In this document: positions 27,591 to 37,247 of the stretch, piece by piece | How the letters are laid out: the number at the start of each line of letters is the position of its first letter | How positions within the stretch are numbered: position 1 is the first letter of the stretch | Assembly (NCBI GenBank): GCA_964492485.1 | Contig: CAZBKM010000001.1 | Coordinates: forward strand, 301,927-365,926 | DNA length: 64,000 nucleotides | Origin: UBA5336 sp964492485 | GTDB taxonomy: Bacteria > Pseudomonadota > Alphaproteobacteria > Caulobacterales > Hyphomonadaceae | Reading direction: 5' to 3' | Made by a program: the position numbers and the translations under genes | Notes under the pieces: model-generated | What the model was told of the DNA's origin: nothing | The model's database searches: none | The model's input: only the letters and a program-made list of their open reading frames with translations

Positions 27591-28121
27591 TCAATCCTCG
27601 TCCCTCAGCGGGCGGACGTAAGACACATGGGCGCCCTTGTTGCCCCGCTCCACCGTCACGCTGAGGACCTGTCCGGGCTCGGGCGCCTCGATTCCGGCGC
27701 GACGCGTGACGACCGCATGGATGAAAATGTCCTCCTCGTCACCGACCCGGTTCACGAAGCCGTAACCGCGCATGCGATTGAACCATTTCACCAGCACCCG
27801 CTCCAGGGGCGGGCTTTCGCCCTTTTCGCGGGCCAGCGCGGCGCGGGGGCGGTCCATCTCGACAATGTTGACCACCTGCCAGCCGCGGTCACGCAGCACG
27901 GCGTCGCACACGATCCGCGCCTTCTCGTCGGCCCCGCTTTCCCCATAGGCGCGCAGGCATGAGACATGCATCATGATGTCGTCACGGATCGCCACCTCGC
28001 TGGCGCTCTCGGCGATGACGAAACCATACCCCTTCACCGGATCGAACCACTTGACGTGACCGATGACCCGTACGCGTTCGGGCTCGTCCTCGCCCTCTTC
28101 TTCCTTCGAAACGTCGCTCAT
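27591..28121 (-). CDS. Cold-shock protein with two CSD domains
   Basis: 176 aa from ATG 28121. Two cold-shock domains: CSD1 at about 17-90 (VIGHVKWFDPVKGYGFVIAE) and CSD2 at about 105-170 (RVLVKWFNRMRGYGFVNR, EDIFIHAVV). RNP1-like aromatic motifs KGYGFV and RGYGFV are kept. Binds single-stranded RNA/DNA as RNA chaperone or antiterminator. The tandem-CSD layout is typical of Alphaproteobacteria. The frame stays open far upstream, but that part overlaps the opposite-strand DUF2793 gene and is not coding. Confidence 0.9.
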   Translation of the reverse strand: MSDVSKEEEGEDEPERVRVIGHVKWFDPVKGYGFVIAESASEVAIRDDIMMHVSCLRAYGESGADEKARIVCDAVLRDRGWQVVNIVEMDRPRAALAREKGESPPLERVLVKWFNRMRGYGFVNRVGDEEDIFIHAVVTRRAGIEAPEPGQVLSVTVERGNKGAHVSYVRPLRDED

Positions 28122-28331
28122 TCCCAACGCAACCCCCAGCCCCGTTTTGGTACTGTCTGCGCCGGGCTTTGTCACGACAGGCGATGTGCAATGGGGCGAA
28201 TTTTGCCAGCCCGGCCCGCCTCTCAGGCGTATTTCCCGACCCCCTGCCCACGGCATCCGAGCGGGACCGCTGTCCCACAGCCCGATGCGGCGGCCCACAC
28301 TGGCGTCCCGTCGCCTGCACCGGACCCCGCC

Positions 28332-29501
28332 ATGGCCGAGACAACGCCCCGCCTTGCCCTGCCCTATCTGCTGCCGAACCAGGCCCAGAAGCATGTCACC
28401 GTGAACGACGCCCTGTCGCGTCTCGACGCGCTGGTTCAGCTCGCGCCGCGCTCCCGCAGCCTCGCCGCGCCACCCGATACGCCGGCGGAGGGCGACACCT
28501 ACCTCCTGCCGGATGGCGCGTCGGGTGCCTGGACCGGTCATGACGGCGCGCTGGCTGCCTGGATCGATGGGGTCTGGACCATTCTGGCGCCTGCCCCCGG
28601 CTGGCGGGCCTGGATCGTGGACGAGGCGGTCGATCTCGTCTTTGGCGCAGACGGATGGGGCCCGGTCCCCGTGACCCTGCCCGATGGCGGCCTGGTGCGC
28701 CGTGGCGCGGTCGGGATCGGCACGGATGCCGACCTCTACAACCGTCTCGCGGTAAAGGCACCTGGAAGCCTGTTCACCCACAGCGATGAGGGCGGCGACC
28801 ACCGGCTTGTCCTGAACCGGCGCGAGACCGGCGCGACGGGAACGCTGCTGTTTCAGACCGGATTTTCCGGGCGGGCCGAACTTGGTCTGGCGGGAGACGA
28901 CCGCTTTCGCCTGAAGGTCAGCGCCAACGGGGCCGATTGGGTCACCGCGCTCGAAGTCGACCCCGCCACGGGCACCGCGCACCTACCGGGCCTCGATCCT
29001 GGCGGCGGCCTGACCCCCGATCCCGACGGGCTCCTCGGACTGGAAAGCGGCTTGCGGCTTGCAGGCGTACCAGGCGCCGGGCGGGCAGGTCTCATCCTGA
29101 CCGATCCAGATAGCGCCACGCTCGCCCTGGGTGGACGCCGGGCCGCAGGGCTCACCCGTCTGCTCCTTGGCGTCGACGCGCTCGGAGCCACGCCAGGCCT
29201 GATCCAGATGGAGATGTCCGCCGACCGTTTCATGGTCATGACATCACCGATTGAGGCTCCCACCAGATCGGCGCCGGCACGCGGACCGAGCCGACAGGTC
29301 CCCGTTTCACAGACTTTGCTCGAGATCGATGCGGACACCATCGAGGCGCATGTGCCGTTGACCTTGCCGACCCTGGAACGCCACCGCCTCGTGTCCCTGA
29401 AGCCGGTACCCGGCACGCTGGCCTGCCTGGACACGCCCGACGGGCTTCGGCTGTTCCTCTGGACGGGTCAATGGCGACGCGTCGCCCTGCTCGATGATTG
29501 A
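28332..29501 (+). CDS. DUF2793-containing protein (phage/GTA fibre-like)
   Basis: 389 aa from ATG 28332. The N-terminal 90 residues match DUF2793: RLALPYLLPNQAQKHVTVNDALSRLDALVQL then PPDTPAEGDTYLLPDGASGAWTGHDG, ending GWRAWIVDEA. This module occurs in gene-transfer-agent and prophage tail proteins. The remaining 300 residues, rich in Gly/Asp and beta-strand repeats (GDDRFRLKVSANGADWVTAL), look like a receptor-binding or fibre region. No other GTA or phage gene is near, so it is an orphan. Divergent from the cold-shock gene. Confidence 0.75.
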   Translation: MAETTPRLALPYLLPNQAQKHVTVNDALSRLDALVQLAPRSRSLAAPPDTPAEGDTYLLPDGASGAWTGHDGALAAWIDGVWTILAPAPGWRAWIVDEAVDLVFGADGWGPVPVTLPDGGLVRRGAVGIGTDADLYNRLAVKAPGSLFTHSDEGGDHRLVLNRRETGATGTLLFQTGFSGRAELGLAGDDRFRLKVSANGADWVTALEVDPATGTAHLPGLDPGGGLTPDPDGLLGLESGLRLAGVPGAGRAGLILTDPDSATLALGGRRAAGLTRLLLGVDALGATPGLIQMEMSADRFMVMTSPIEAPTRSAPARGPSRQVPVSQTLLEIDADTIEAHVPLTLPTLERHRLVSLKPVPGTLACLDTPDGLRLFLWTGQWRRVALLDD

Positions 29502-29646
29502 GGCGATTGCAGGGGGTGACCCTGCGATCACCGACATGCAATCTCGGTCCTGCACGACTGTCCGTTCACAATCGGGGGCGATTGCGCCTACCTTGTTCTT
29601 CAGAATGCGGTGCCAGAAACAAGCTGGCGGGGAACGGGGTCCAACC

Positions 29647-30426
29647 ATGTCCGAAGACGAACTCGCCCTTCTCGCCGACCTGCACCGCGACGGCGAACGC
29701 CAGGGTCCGGGCGGCACGTGCGAGACCCGGCTCGCCCTGACGCTGGCGCGCCAGTGCGGCGGTCTGCCAGCCAGCCAGGAGGACGGTTCGCCCCTGCGGG
29801 TCGCCGACATCGGCTGCGGCACCGGCGCGTCGACCCTCGTTCTCGCCGACGCCCTCGATGCCCGGCTCGTTGCGGTCGACCTGTTGCCCGCCTTTCTCTC
29901 GGTCCTGCGCACGCGGGCAGAGGCGGCCGGGCTCGCCGACAGGATCGATACCGTCACCGCCTCGATGGAGGCCCTGCCGCTGCCCGACGGCGCCTTCGAC
30001 CTGCTCTGGTCAGAGGGCGCCATCTACACCATGGGCTTCGAACGTGGCCTGGCGGCATGGCGCCGGCACTTGCGCCCCGGCGGCATACTGGTCGTGTCGG
30101 AAATCACCTGGCTCACGCCCATGCGTCCCGACGAGCTCGAGACCCACTGGACCCGCGCCTATCCGGAGATTGCCCCGGCCGGCGAGAAGCTCGCCGCCTT
30201 GATGCGCCAGGGCTATGGCCCGCTCGGGCATTTCATCCTGCCGGAGCATTGCTGGTGGGAAAACTACTATCACCCGCTGGCGGCGCGCTTCGACGCCTTC
30301 CTCCAGCGCCACGCCGGCAATCCTGCGGCGGAGGCACTGATCTCAGCCGAACGCGAGGAAATCGACCTTCACGCCCGCCATCCCGGCCAGGTCGGCTACG
30401 GCATGTACATAGCTCGCAGGCTCTGA
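29647..30426 (+). CDS. SAM-dependent class I methyltransferase
   Basis: 259 aa from ATG 29647; the open frame extends 51 codons further upstream without a better start. Rossmann motif I VADIGCGTGASTLVLAD, motif II acidic VAVDLL, motif IV LLWSEGAIYTMGF and RPGGILVVSEITWL. Substrate unknown: a small-molecule or quinone-type methyltransferase by fold. Ends 21 bp from the convergent PepSY gene. Confidence 0.85.
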   Translation: MSEDELALLADLHRDGERQGPGGTCETRLALTLARQCGGLPASQEDGSPLRVADIGCGTGASTLVLADALDARLVAVDLLPAFLSVLRTRAEAAGLADRIDTVTASMEALPLPDGAFDLLWSEGAIYTMGFERGLAAWRRHLRPGGILVVSEITWLTPMRPDELETHWTRAYPEIAPAGEKLAALMRQGYGPLGHFILPEHCWWENYYHPLAARFDAFLQRHAGNPAAEALISAEREEIDLHARHPGQVGYGMYIARRL

Positions 30427-30447
30427 CGCCGATCGTGATCCGGCACA

Positions 30448-31695
30448 TCAGAACCGCGGAAGCGCCAGACCGAAGAGTACGAAACAGGTGGCCAGAAGGG
30501 CGAGCGAGGGCCATTTCCAACCGCCCATGCCACGCCACGCGCGGCCGATCACGCCGCCCGCGGTCGCCGGCTTGCGCTCCGCCTTGATCAGCCGGAAAGA
30601 GTAGATGGCCAGCCCCGTGATCGACAGCGCGCTCAACAGAAGCCCGAAGAAGAACCAGATCGCTTTCGTCGCGAGCCCACCGAAATATCCGAAGTGCAGT
30701 GGGTCGGCCATTTCCGCGATCCTCTGGTGAACGTTCAGGTCGCGCCCATCGGTGACCAGCCTGACCTCGCCCGTCACCGCATCTGTCCACACCGCATTCG
30801 ATCGCGGGCGCACCAGAAGCGCCTCGTCCTGCCCCTGAAACACGAAGGCGCCGGATCGCTCACCGGGGTAAAGGATCCGCTTCAGGCGTAGCTCGGGATT
30901 GGCTGCGCGCGCGGCCGCAAGGCTGTCGGCAAGGCGGGATCCTGCCTCGGCAGACGTCAGTCCGGCACTGGCCACATCGGCGCGGGGATGCGCCGGCGCA
31001 CGCCAGACCGTGCTCTCCGCCAGATACCAGAGACCGGTCAGGATCATCAGGGCGATGAACCAGATCGACCAGACGCCTGCGAGGCGATGAAAGTCGCCCG
31101 ACCAGGTTCGCGCATCCCGCCCGCGCAGGGGCTTGAAGAATCCCCGCCACCACTTCTTGTAAACGACGAAAGAGGTCGCAAGCGAGATCAGGAGCAGGAT
31201 CGAGAAGGCAGACACCAGCGGAACGCCGATGGCCGTCGGAAGAAAGAGGTGTCGGTGCATGAACCGAAACACCCGCTGCACGGTCATGTAGCTGATATCG
31301 CCCTGCAGGGCACCGGTCTCGGGATGGAGCAGGAGGATTCGCCGGTCGCCATCGGGGCGCTGGCCCAGAGCGGTCGCTGCGAACCATGGATCGACGGGCG
31401 CCTGCAGGAAATCGATGTGCATGTCCGGGCGCGCCTGTGCGACCGTCTCGGCCATGGCCGGCCAGTTCACCTCTCCGGAAACCGTTGCGGGATCGACGCG
31501 CATATCGGGATGGATCAGCCAGTCGATCTCATGGCTGAGGACGGCGATCGTCCCGGTGATGAGGATGAAACTCATCAGCAGGGACAGTTTCAGCCCGACC
31601 CATTGGTGCACGCGCCACCACATCCGGGTTGCCGACTTGCGGCGCGCCCTCGCCCGGCGTTGCGCCGGTGGAGTTGGCGCCGGGCCGTCTACCAC
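30448..31695 (-). CDS. PepSY-associated membrane protein (PiuB-like, iron uptake)
   Basis: 415 aa. Four membrane helices: one N-terminal after the Arg-rich start (WVGLKLSLLMSFILITGTIAVLS), two central, one near the C-terminus. PepSY-type periplasmic domain between. HRLAGVWSIWFIALMILTG carries a conserved His, as in ferric reductase-like PiuB proteins. Overlaps the end of the siderophore receptor gene by 7 bp, forming an iron-acquisition operon. Probably reduces or handles ferric siderophore at the inner membrane. Confidence 0.83.
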   Translation of the reverse strand: MVDGPAPTPPAQRRARARRKSATRMWWRVHQWVGLKLSLLMSFILITGTIAVLSHEIDWLIHPDMRVDPATVSGEVNWPAMAETVAQARPDMHIDFLQAPVDPWFAATALGQRPDGDRRILLLHPETGALQGDISYMTVQRVFRFMHRHLFLPTAIGVPLVSAFSILLLISLATSFVVYKKWWRGFFKPLRGRDARTWSGDFHRLAGVWSIWFIALMILTGLWYLAESTVWRAPAHPRADVASAGLTSAEAGSRLADSLAAARAANPELRLKRILYPGERSGAFVFQGQDEALLVRPRSNAVWTDAVTGEVRLVTDGRDLNVHQRIAEMADPLHFGYFGGLATKAIWFFFGLLLSALSITGLAIYSFRLIKAERKPATAGGVIGRAWRGMGGWKWPSLALLATCFVLFGLALPRF

Positions 31696-33794
31696 GTCCG
31701 CGATACCTCCAGGAAGATGGAGCGCGGATCGCCTGGGAAGTGACCCGTGCGATCGATGAAGCCACTGGCGGCATAGGTTTCATCGAACAGATTGTCCGCC
31801 CGCAGCAGGACGTCGACGGGTCCGGCATCGTAGATGACCGAGGCGTCGAAAATCGTATAGGGCCGAACCTTCTGGCCGCTCAGGCTCTCGCGGACATCCA
31901 CATAATCGCCGCCCAAGGCGAAGGCCAGATTGTATCTGGGCATCTGGTAGCGGGTCCAGAACCCCGCCTGGTGCTTGGGTGCGTTGGCGAACTGGTCGCC
32001 CCCGCTGAAGGTCAGGGACGATGTGCCCGCATCCGCGGTCACTTCCGTTTCATTATATGCGTAGGAGCCCGTGAACACCCAATTGTCGGTAATGTCGGCC
32101 GTAATCTCCAGCTCGAGTCCCTGGCTGGTGATCTCGCCGAAGGAGATGAGATCGTCGACACCGTCGCCGGTTCTGTCTCCGGCCGGGTCGGGCTGCAGGA
32201 TGTTGGTCCGGACGATCTCGTAGATGGTGGCGGTGCCCTGAATCCGGCCATCCAGGAGCGCTGTCTTGATGCCGCCCTCTATGATCTCGCCCTCGGTCGG
32301 ATCGAACGGACCGCCGCGCTCGACGGCCTGGTCGCCAATACCCTGCGGCTCGTAGCTTTCCGCCCACTGGGCAAACAGGGACACATCCTCGCGAAGCCGG
32401 TAGATCAGCCCGCCCCGCCAGGTGACGGCCTCATCCTCGAAACTCTCATCGCCGGACGTGTCCTCGAACGAGTCGAACCGCACGCCCACGACCCCGGTCC
32501 ACCGGCCCAGAGTGGCCTCCTCCAGCAGGTAAAGGCCCTCACGACGCTGCTCGGACGTGCTGGTCGGGCGGATGGTCAGATTGTAGGTCTCGCGATCGGC
32601 TTCACCATATTGGGGATCGAACAGGCTGATCGGCGGAACGTCGCCGAAGCGCTGCACGCCATAGTCGAACACCTGTTCCCCGTCGAAGTATTCAACCCCC
32701 ATCATCAGCCGGTTCTCGACCGCGCCGAAGGTCTCGGTCCAGATCGTGTTCGCGCCAAAGGTCAGGCCGTCTTCCTCACGGGTCTGGTCGCGAAACTCCC
32801 GGCCGACCGTATCCACGAGGCCGTCGCCATCGGTGTCCACCAGCGCACGCGGCTCGTGATACTCCTGATCCTCGCGGCTGTCGGTATACCGGGCCTTCAC
32901 CTCATAGGTCAGCCCCTCCGCTATCCGCCCGTCGAGCGCCACCTGGAGATTGTTGGAGACGAGATCGAGAAAGTCGCCCGGCTCGTTGTGATTCCAGCGC
33001 CGGTCGGTGAGGAAGCGGCCCAGATCGTCGACCGGTACACCGCGCAGGCGGTTGCCCTGCAGGTTCTGTTCGTAACGCGTGTACTGCAGCAGGAGATCGC
33101 CAAAACCGACATCGAATTCCAGGCCGCCATCATAGATGATCGCCTCGTCAGCAGTGTTCCGGCGCGGCGTGTTGCGGTCCTCGTAGAACACGCCGAAGCG
33201 GCTGGCGATACCGTCGCCAAGCGGCCCCTCGACCTCTACCGACCCGCCGTAGCGCGCCTCGGTGCCCACAACCGCCGTGGCCTCTGCCCGGAAGGTGTCG
33301 GAGGGCTTCTTGGTGACATAGTTGAACAGCCCGCCGGGCGCGCCGGGCCCGTAGAGCATGCCCGTCGGTCCCTTCAGGAACTCCACGCGCTCGACATTGA
33401 ACAGTTGCGGCACGGAGAAGCCGGCATAGGGATCGCCGCGAAGCCCGTCGAAGAAGATCTCCTCCTGCCGGAAACCGCGTGCGGTGACCCCGGCATAGGA
33501 GAAGACGGTGACGCCGGGTATGTTCCGGTAAAGGTCCTTGGCGTTCCGGGCCCCCTGATCCTCGATCAGTTGCGAGTTGATGACGGTGATGACCTGCGAG
33601 GAGTCCAGCGGCGCGGTCGGCAGCTTGCCCGATGTGGTCTCCGGGACGCGATAGAGTTTCTGGGCGCGTGACTGGACGATGATGGTCTCCAGGCGGCTTT
33701 CCGCAACCGCCTCGCCTCCGTCCTCCGGTGACTGGGCCAATGCAGGCGCGCTCAAGACCGATAGGGCGGACGCAGCAAGGAAAAGTCTTTTCAT
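31689..33794 (-). CDS. TonB-dependent siderophore receptor
   Basis: 701 aa. Signal peptide (FLAASALSVLSAPALA, cleavage near residue 20), a TonB-box-like segment (LETIIVQSR), plug domain (KDLYRNIPGVTVFSYAG, VERVEFLKGPTGMLYGPGAPGGLFNYVTKKP), then a 22-strand barrel ending in aromatic W (SIFLEVSRTW). The plug motifs fit the TIGR01783 siderophore class. First gene of a two-gene iron operon. A 17-bp palindrome lies 59 bp upstream as a candidate iron-responsive operator. Confidence 0.92.
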   Translation of the reverse strand: MKRLFLAASALSVLSAPALAQSPEDGGEAVAESRLETIIVQSRAQKLYRVPETTSGKLPTAPLDSSQVITVINSQLIEDQGARNAKDLYRNIPGVTVFSYAGVTARGFRQEEIFFDGLRGDPYAGFSVPQLFNVERVEFLKGPTGMLYGPGAPGGLFNYVTKKPSDTFRAEATAVVGTEARYGGSVEVEGPLGDGIASRFGVFYEDRNTPRRNTADEAIIYDGGLEFDVGFGDLLLQYTRYEQNLQGNRLRGVPVDDLGRFLTDRRWNHNEPGDFLDLVSNNLQVALDGRIAEGLTYEVKARYTDSREDQEYHEPRALVDTDGDGLVDTVGREFRDQTREEDGLTFGANTIWTETFGAVENRLMMGVEYFDGEQVFDYGVQRFGDVPPISLFDPQYGEADRETYNLTIRPTSTSEQRREGLYLLEEATLGRWTGVVGVRFDSFEDTSGDESFEDEAVTWRGGLIYRLREDVSLFAQWAESYEPQGIGDQAVERGGPFDPTEGEIIEGGIKTALLDGRIQGTATIYEIVRTNILQPDPAGDRTGDGVDDLISFGEITSQGLELEITADITDNWVFTGSYAYNETEVTADAGTSSLTFSGGDQFANAPKHQAGFWTRYQMPRYNLAFALGGDYVDVRESLSGQKVRPYTIFDASVIYDAGPVDVLLRADNLFDETYAASGFIDRTGHFPGDPRSIFLEVSRTW

Positions 33795-33852
33795 GGAGAA
33801 ACCCCGATATCGTTATCGAAGGCTCGCCTAGCAGGGCTTTCCAGAGATGTAA

Positions 33853-33869
33853 ATGCGAGTAAGTCGCAT
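33853..33869. promoter_or_regulatory. Candidate iron-responsive operator (Fur-like palindrome)
   Basis: Perfect inverted repeat ATGCGA-GTAAG-TCGCAT, 59 bp upstream of the siderophore receptor ATG. Position and symmetry suit a Fur/Irr-type operator for the receptor-PepSY operon. The regulator is inferred. Confidence 0.45.
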
Positions 33870-34076
33870 CCGCATAATCTTTGCGGGACGCGGCTTGCCG
33901 CCTGCGGTGAGCGGGATGCGCCGACAGCTCACAGGGCGACGAACATCACTTGTAGGGGGCCGGGAGAGGCCGTCTGCACCGTCAGACAGGAGATCGCGAC
34001 GCGCCGGAGCCGCGGGCGTCGCAAGGGCGGCAAGACAGGATGAAGGCGCGGGATCATGACATTGCGCGCGCCAGGA

Positions 34077-34153
34077 TGGCGGACCGAGGAGGATTCGAAC
34101 CCCCGACCCCCAGATTCGTAGTCTGGTGCTCTATCCAGCTGAGCTATCGGTCC
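34077..34153 (-). tRNA. tRNA-Arg (anticodon ACG)
   Basis: 77 nt with encoded CCA. Acceptor GGACCGA/TCGGTCC, D-arm AGCTCAGCTGGATAGAGC, anticodon loop CTACGAA with ACG (wobble A likely deaminated by TadA), T-arm GGGGGTTCGAATCCTCC with one mismatch. Confidence 0.95.
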
Positions 34154-34226
34154 CTTGCCGGGAGGGCGGACGTTTAACGCCGGTCCCGCATGGGCGCAAG
34201 GCGGAAGGCGAAAAAAGGCGCAGGCC

Positions 34227-35324
34227 TCAGTGCGCGCCGCCGGCAAGATGCACCCCGCGCGCGATGGAACGCGCGAGACAGGCCGCCGCAAGCTCGCCGA
34301 GCCGTGCAACGAGGTAGGCGCGACCCGACTCAGCGGTCACAGGCCTCGTCTGCGTGGCCAGCGCAAAGACCACGTCGCCGTCGAACGGCGCGAAGACGGG
34401 CCGGATGGCCCGCGCAAAACCGGCCATGGCCATGGCCGCCAGACGCTGGCACTCGCTGGCGGTGAGGTCGGCGTCGGTGGCGACGCAGGCAAGGGTCGTG
34501 TTCTCGCCCGGCTGGGGATTGGCCTTGGCCGCGCCCCAATCCTCCGGATTGGCCCGGTAGTGCGCCGGCGGCCGACGGCCACCGAATTCGCCATCGATCT
34601 CGAACGGCCAGGCCCAGTAGCAGTCGGTTCCCGGCATCAGGACCGAGCCGAAGCAGTTGACCGCCGCCAAGGCGCCCACCGTATAGCCCTCCTCCGTCAC
34701 CAGGCTGGCCATGCCGACGCCTCCGGGGCAGGCGCCCGCGCGCGCGCCAAGCCCGGCGCCCACCGCGCCCTGTCGGGCCAGCCGACCGTGTCGCCGGGCG
34801 GTAGCCGCCTCATCCGCCGCCCTGTCTACCGGATTTGCGGCCTCGGTATCGCTCTTGGCATCGACCCGAGCCTCGGCCAGGGAGCCGGCAAGCGCATCGG
34901 CAAATGCCGCGCGGCCCAGTTGCTCATAAGGCGGCGAACCGCCCCAGGCCTTGTCGCCGCCATTCGCCAGATCGTAGAGGATCGCGGCGGGAACGATCGG
35001 CGTTCGCGGTACGCCGGGCCGGTCGATCAGGCCGAATCCCCGCCCCTGGCGGCCGAGCTCGGCCACCACGCCATCCGCCGCGGCCAGGCCATAGGCGCTG
35101 CCGCCCGACAGGACCACCGCGTCCACCGCCTGGACGAGACGGCCGGCATCGAGAAGATCGGTTTCCCGTGTGCCCGGCCCGCCGCCCGCCACCTCGCAGG
35201 CCGCCGCGACGGGACGTTCGGCCAGGATCACGGTGGTTCCGGTCAGGATGCGGGCATCGCCTGCATGCCCGACATGCAGGCCGGTGACGTCGGAGAGGTC
35301 GTTTCTGGGTCCAGGAGCCGCCAT
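34227..35324 (-). CDS. P1/S58-family peptidase (DmpA/NylC-like N-terminal nucleophile hydrolase)
   Basis: 365 aa from ATG 35324; an in-frame start at 35384 would add 20 basic residues. Contains NDLSDVTGLHVGHA, the VLSGGSAYGLAAADGV motif and PGENTTLACVATDA. In NylC and related enzymes the proenzyme is cut before the Thr of an N-T-T motif, so Asn275/Thr276 is the likely autocleavage site and nucleophile. Predicted cytosolic aminopeptidase or amidase. Divergent from gamma-glutamyltranspeptidase, which also self-cleaves before Thr. Confidence 0.85.
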   Translation of the reverse strand: MAAPGPRNDLSDVTGLHVGHAGDARILTGTTVILAERPVAAACEVAGGGPGTRETDLLDAGRLVQAVDAVVLSGGSAYGLAAADGVVAELGRQGRGFGLIDRPGVPRTPIVPAAILYDLANGGDKAWGGSPPYEQLGRAAFADALAGSLAEARVDAKSDTEAANPVDRAADEAATARRHGRLARQGAVGAGLGARAGACPGGVGMASLVTEEGYTVGALAAVNCFGSVLMPGTDCYWAWPFEIDGEFGGRRPPAHYRANPEDWGAAKANPQPGENTTLACVATDADLTASECQRLAAMAMAGFARAIRPVFAPFDGDVVFALATQTRPVTAESGRAYLVARLGELAAACLARSIARGVHLAGGAH

Positions 35325-35405
35325 CGCGCGATCAGCCTTTCGTTTGCTCGAACGCTTTCCTAATGTACGCGTCTTGATCTGCAAATTCGCCGGGAGGGGC
35401 TGCCG

Positions 35406-37247
35406 ATGAAAGCCTGGTTATCCATTGCCGCCATGGCGGTACTGTCTGCGTGCTCGCCACAACAGGAGGCGGAGGCACCCACGACGCCGGCACAGACCCA
35501 GGCCTCCGCACCGGCTCCCGCCTGGGACAAGGGCGCCATGGTGGCCGCGGCCGATCCCCGGGCGGTGGACGCGGGCCTCGAGGTGCTGCGCGCGGGCGGG
35601 CACGCCGTGGACGCCGCCATTGCGGTGCACAGCGTGCTGGGCCTGGTGGAGCCGCAGAGCTCGGGTCTCGGCGGTGGTGCGTTCATGCTGGTCTACGAAC
35701 GCGACAGCGGGGAGATGACCGTCTGGGACGGGCGGGAAACCGCGCCCGCCGCGGCAACCGAAGCCCTGTTCCTGGAGGATGGCGAGCCGCTGGGATTTCT
35801 TGACGCCTGGCAATCGGGCCGCTCCGTTGGCGTGCCGGGACAGGTCGCTCTCTACAAGGCCGCACACGAGACCCATGGTCGGGCCGAGTGGGCGAGCCTT
35901 TTCGATGCGGCCATCACGCTCGCCGAAGACGGGTTCGTCGTATCGCCGCGCCTGGCCTCCCTCCTGGCGAGCGAGCGGCTGCGCGGCGCTATCCGGCTGG
36001 ACGACAATCCCGACACCGCCGCCTATTTCTATCCCGGCGGTGAGCCCCTGGCTGCAGGCGACGTGCGCGATAACCCGGCCTACGCCAAGACACTCCGTGA
36101 GGTGGCGCTGGCCGGGCCCCAGGCCTTCTATACCGGTCCCCTGGCGGAAGAGATCGTCGCCGCCGTGGCCGACGATCCTCGCCCCGGACAGATGACGCTC
36201 GAGGATCTGGCGAATTATCAGGTCCAGCGCCGTGGCGCCCTGTGCGGCGCATTCCGCGACCTCGAGATCTGTTCCGCGCCCCCGCCCAGCTCAGGGGGTG
36301 TCGCGCAGGTCATGATCCTGGGCTTTTATGACCGGCTGCTGGAGATGCGCCAGCCCGAGGACCAGGCCGGCCGGCTGATCGCCTGGGTCGACGCCCAGCG
36401 CCTGGCCTATGCCGACCGCGACCATTATGTCGCCGATCCGGATTTCGTTCCGGTGCCATCGGAGGATCTGATCGATCCGCGCTATCTCGACGTCCGGGTC
36501 AGGGAGGTCGTCGCGCCCGGCGCCACGCCCCGGCCGGGCGATCCGGGCCCGCCGCTGGGCCGAGATCCGATGATCGGCCTCTGGGGACAGGACACGACCG
36601 ACGATACGCCGGGCACGACCCATGTCTCGATCATTGATCAGGATGGCAATGCGGTGGTGATGACGGCCACTGTGGAGTCGCCCTTCGGGGCCTCGCGATG
36701 GGCCGGCGGGTTCCTTCTGAACAATGAGCTGACCGATTTCGCCCTCGATCCGGACGAGAACGGCCTTCCCGTGGCCAATGCCCCGGCCGGCGGCAAGCGG
36801 CCCCGCAGCTCCATGTCGCCAACGCTGGTGCTGGATTCAGAGGGCGATCTTCTGATGGCCACGGGGTCGCCCGGCGGCAACTCCATCATTGCCTATGTCT
36901 CGAAGACGCTTGTGGGTGTGCTCGACTGGAACCTCGATGCCCAGGCGGCCGTCGACTTGCCCAATGTGATCGCCCGGGGCCTGGAGGTCGGTGTGGAGAC
37001 GAGTCAGGGCGACGGCGCGGAATGGGCCCGGATCCTGCGCGAGGCCGGTTATGTCGTGAAGGAACGGGCCGGCGAGAATTCCGGACTGCACACGATCGTC
37101 GTGCGCGAGACGGGGCTCGAGGGCGGCGCCGATCCGCGGCGCGAGGGCGTGGCCCTGGGCCTGGACGCCGGCGCCACCGAACGTGCGCCAGAGATGGACC
37201 CCGAGACGGAGGCCGAACCGGCGCCCGAACCGGCCGAGGTCGATTAA
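35406..37247 (+). CDS. ggt: Gamma-glutamyltranspeptidase, lipoprotein form
   Basis: 613 aa. Lipoprotein signal with lipobox AVLSAC (Cys16), then an Ala/Pro/Glu spacer. Ntn-hydrolase precursor: the large subunit ends before TTHVSIID, so Thr404 is the predicted autocleavage nucleophile. GGKRPRSSMSPT and TGSPGGNSII (substrate and oxyanion loops) are intact. Hydrolyses or transfers the gamma-glutamyl group of glutathione in the periplasm. The acidic, repeat-like C-terminal tail (ETEAEPAPEPAEVD) is unusual. A repeat remnant follows its stop immediately. Confidence 0.93.
   Translation: MKAWLSIAAMAVLSACSPQQEAEAPTTPAQTQASAPAPAWDKGAMVAAADPRAVDAGLEVLRAGGHAVDAAIAVHSVLGLVEPQSSGLGGGAFMLVYERDSGEMTVWDGRETAPAAATEALFLEDGEPLGFLDAWQSGRSVGVPGQVALYKAAHETHGRAEWASLFDAAITLAEDGFVVSPRLASLLASERLRGAIRLDDNPDTAAYFYPGGEPLAAGDVRDNPAYAKTLREVALAGPQAFYTGPLAEEIVAAVADDPRPGQMTLEDLANYQVQRRGALCGAFRDLEICSAPPPSSGGVAQVMILGFYDRLLEMRQPEDQAGRLIAWVDAQRLAYADRDHYVADPDFVPVPSEDLIDPRYLDVRVREVVAPGATPRPGDPGPPLGRDPMIGLWGQDTTDDTPGTTHVSIIDQDGNAVVMTATVESPFGASRWAGGFLLNNELTDFALDPDENGLPVANAPAGGKRPRSSMSPTLVLDSEGDLLMATGSPGGNSIIAYVSKTLVGVLDWNLDAQAAVDLPNVIARGLEVGVETSQGDGAEWARILREAGYVVKERAGENSGLHTIVVRETGLEGGADPRREGVALGLDAGATERAPEMDPETEAEPAPEPAEVD

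Noticed and set aside
28122..28982. Long upstream extension of the cold-shock gene (open for 287 more codons)
   Set aside because: It lies antisense to the DUF2793 gene and has no family-like sequence.
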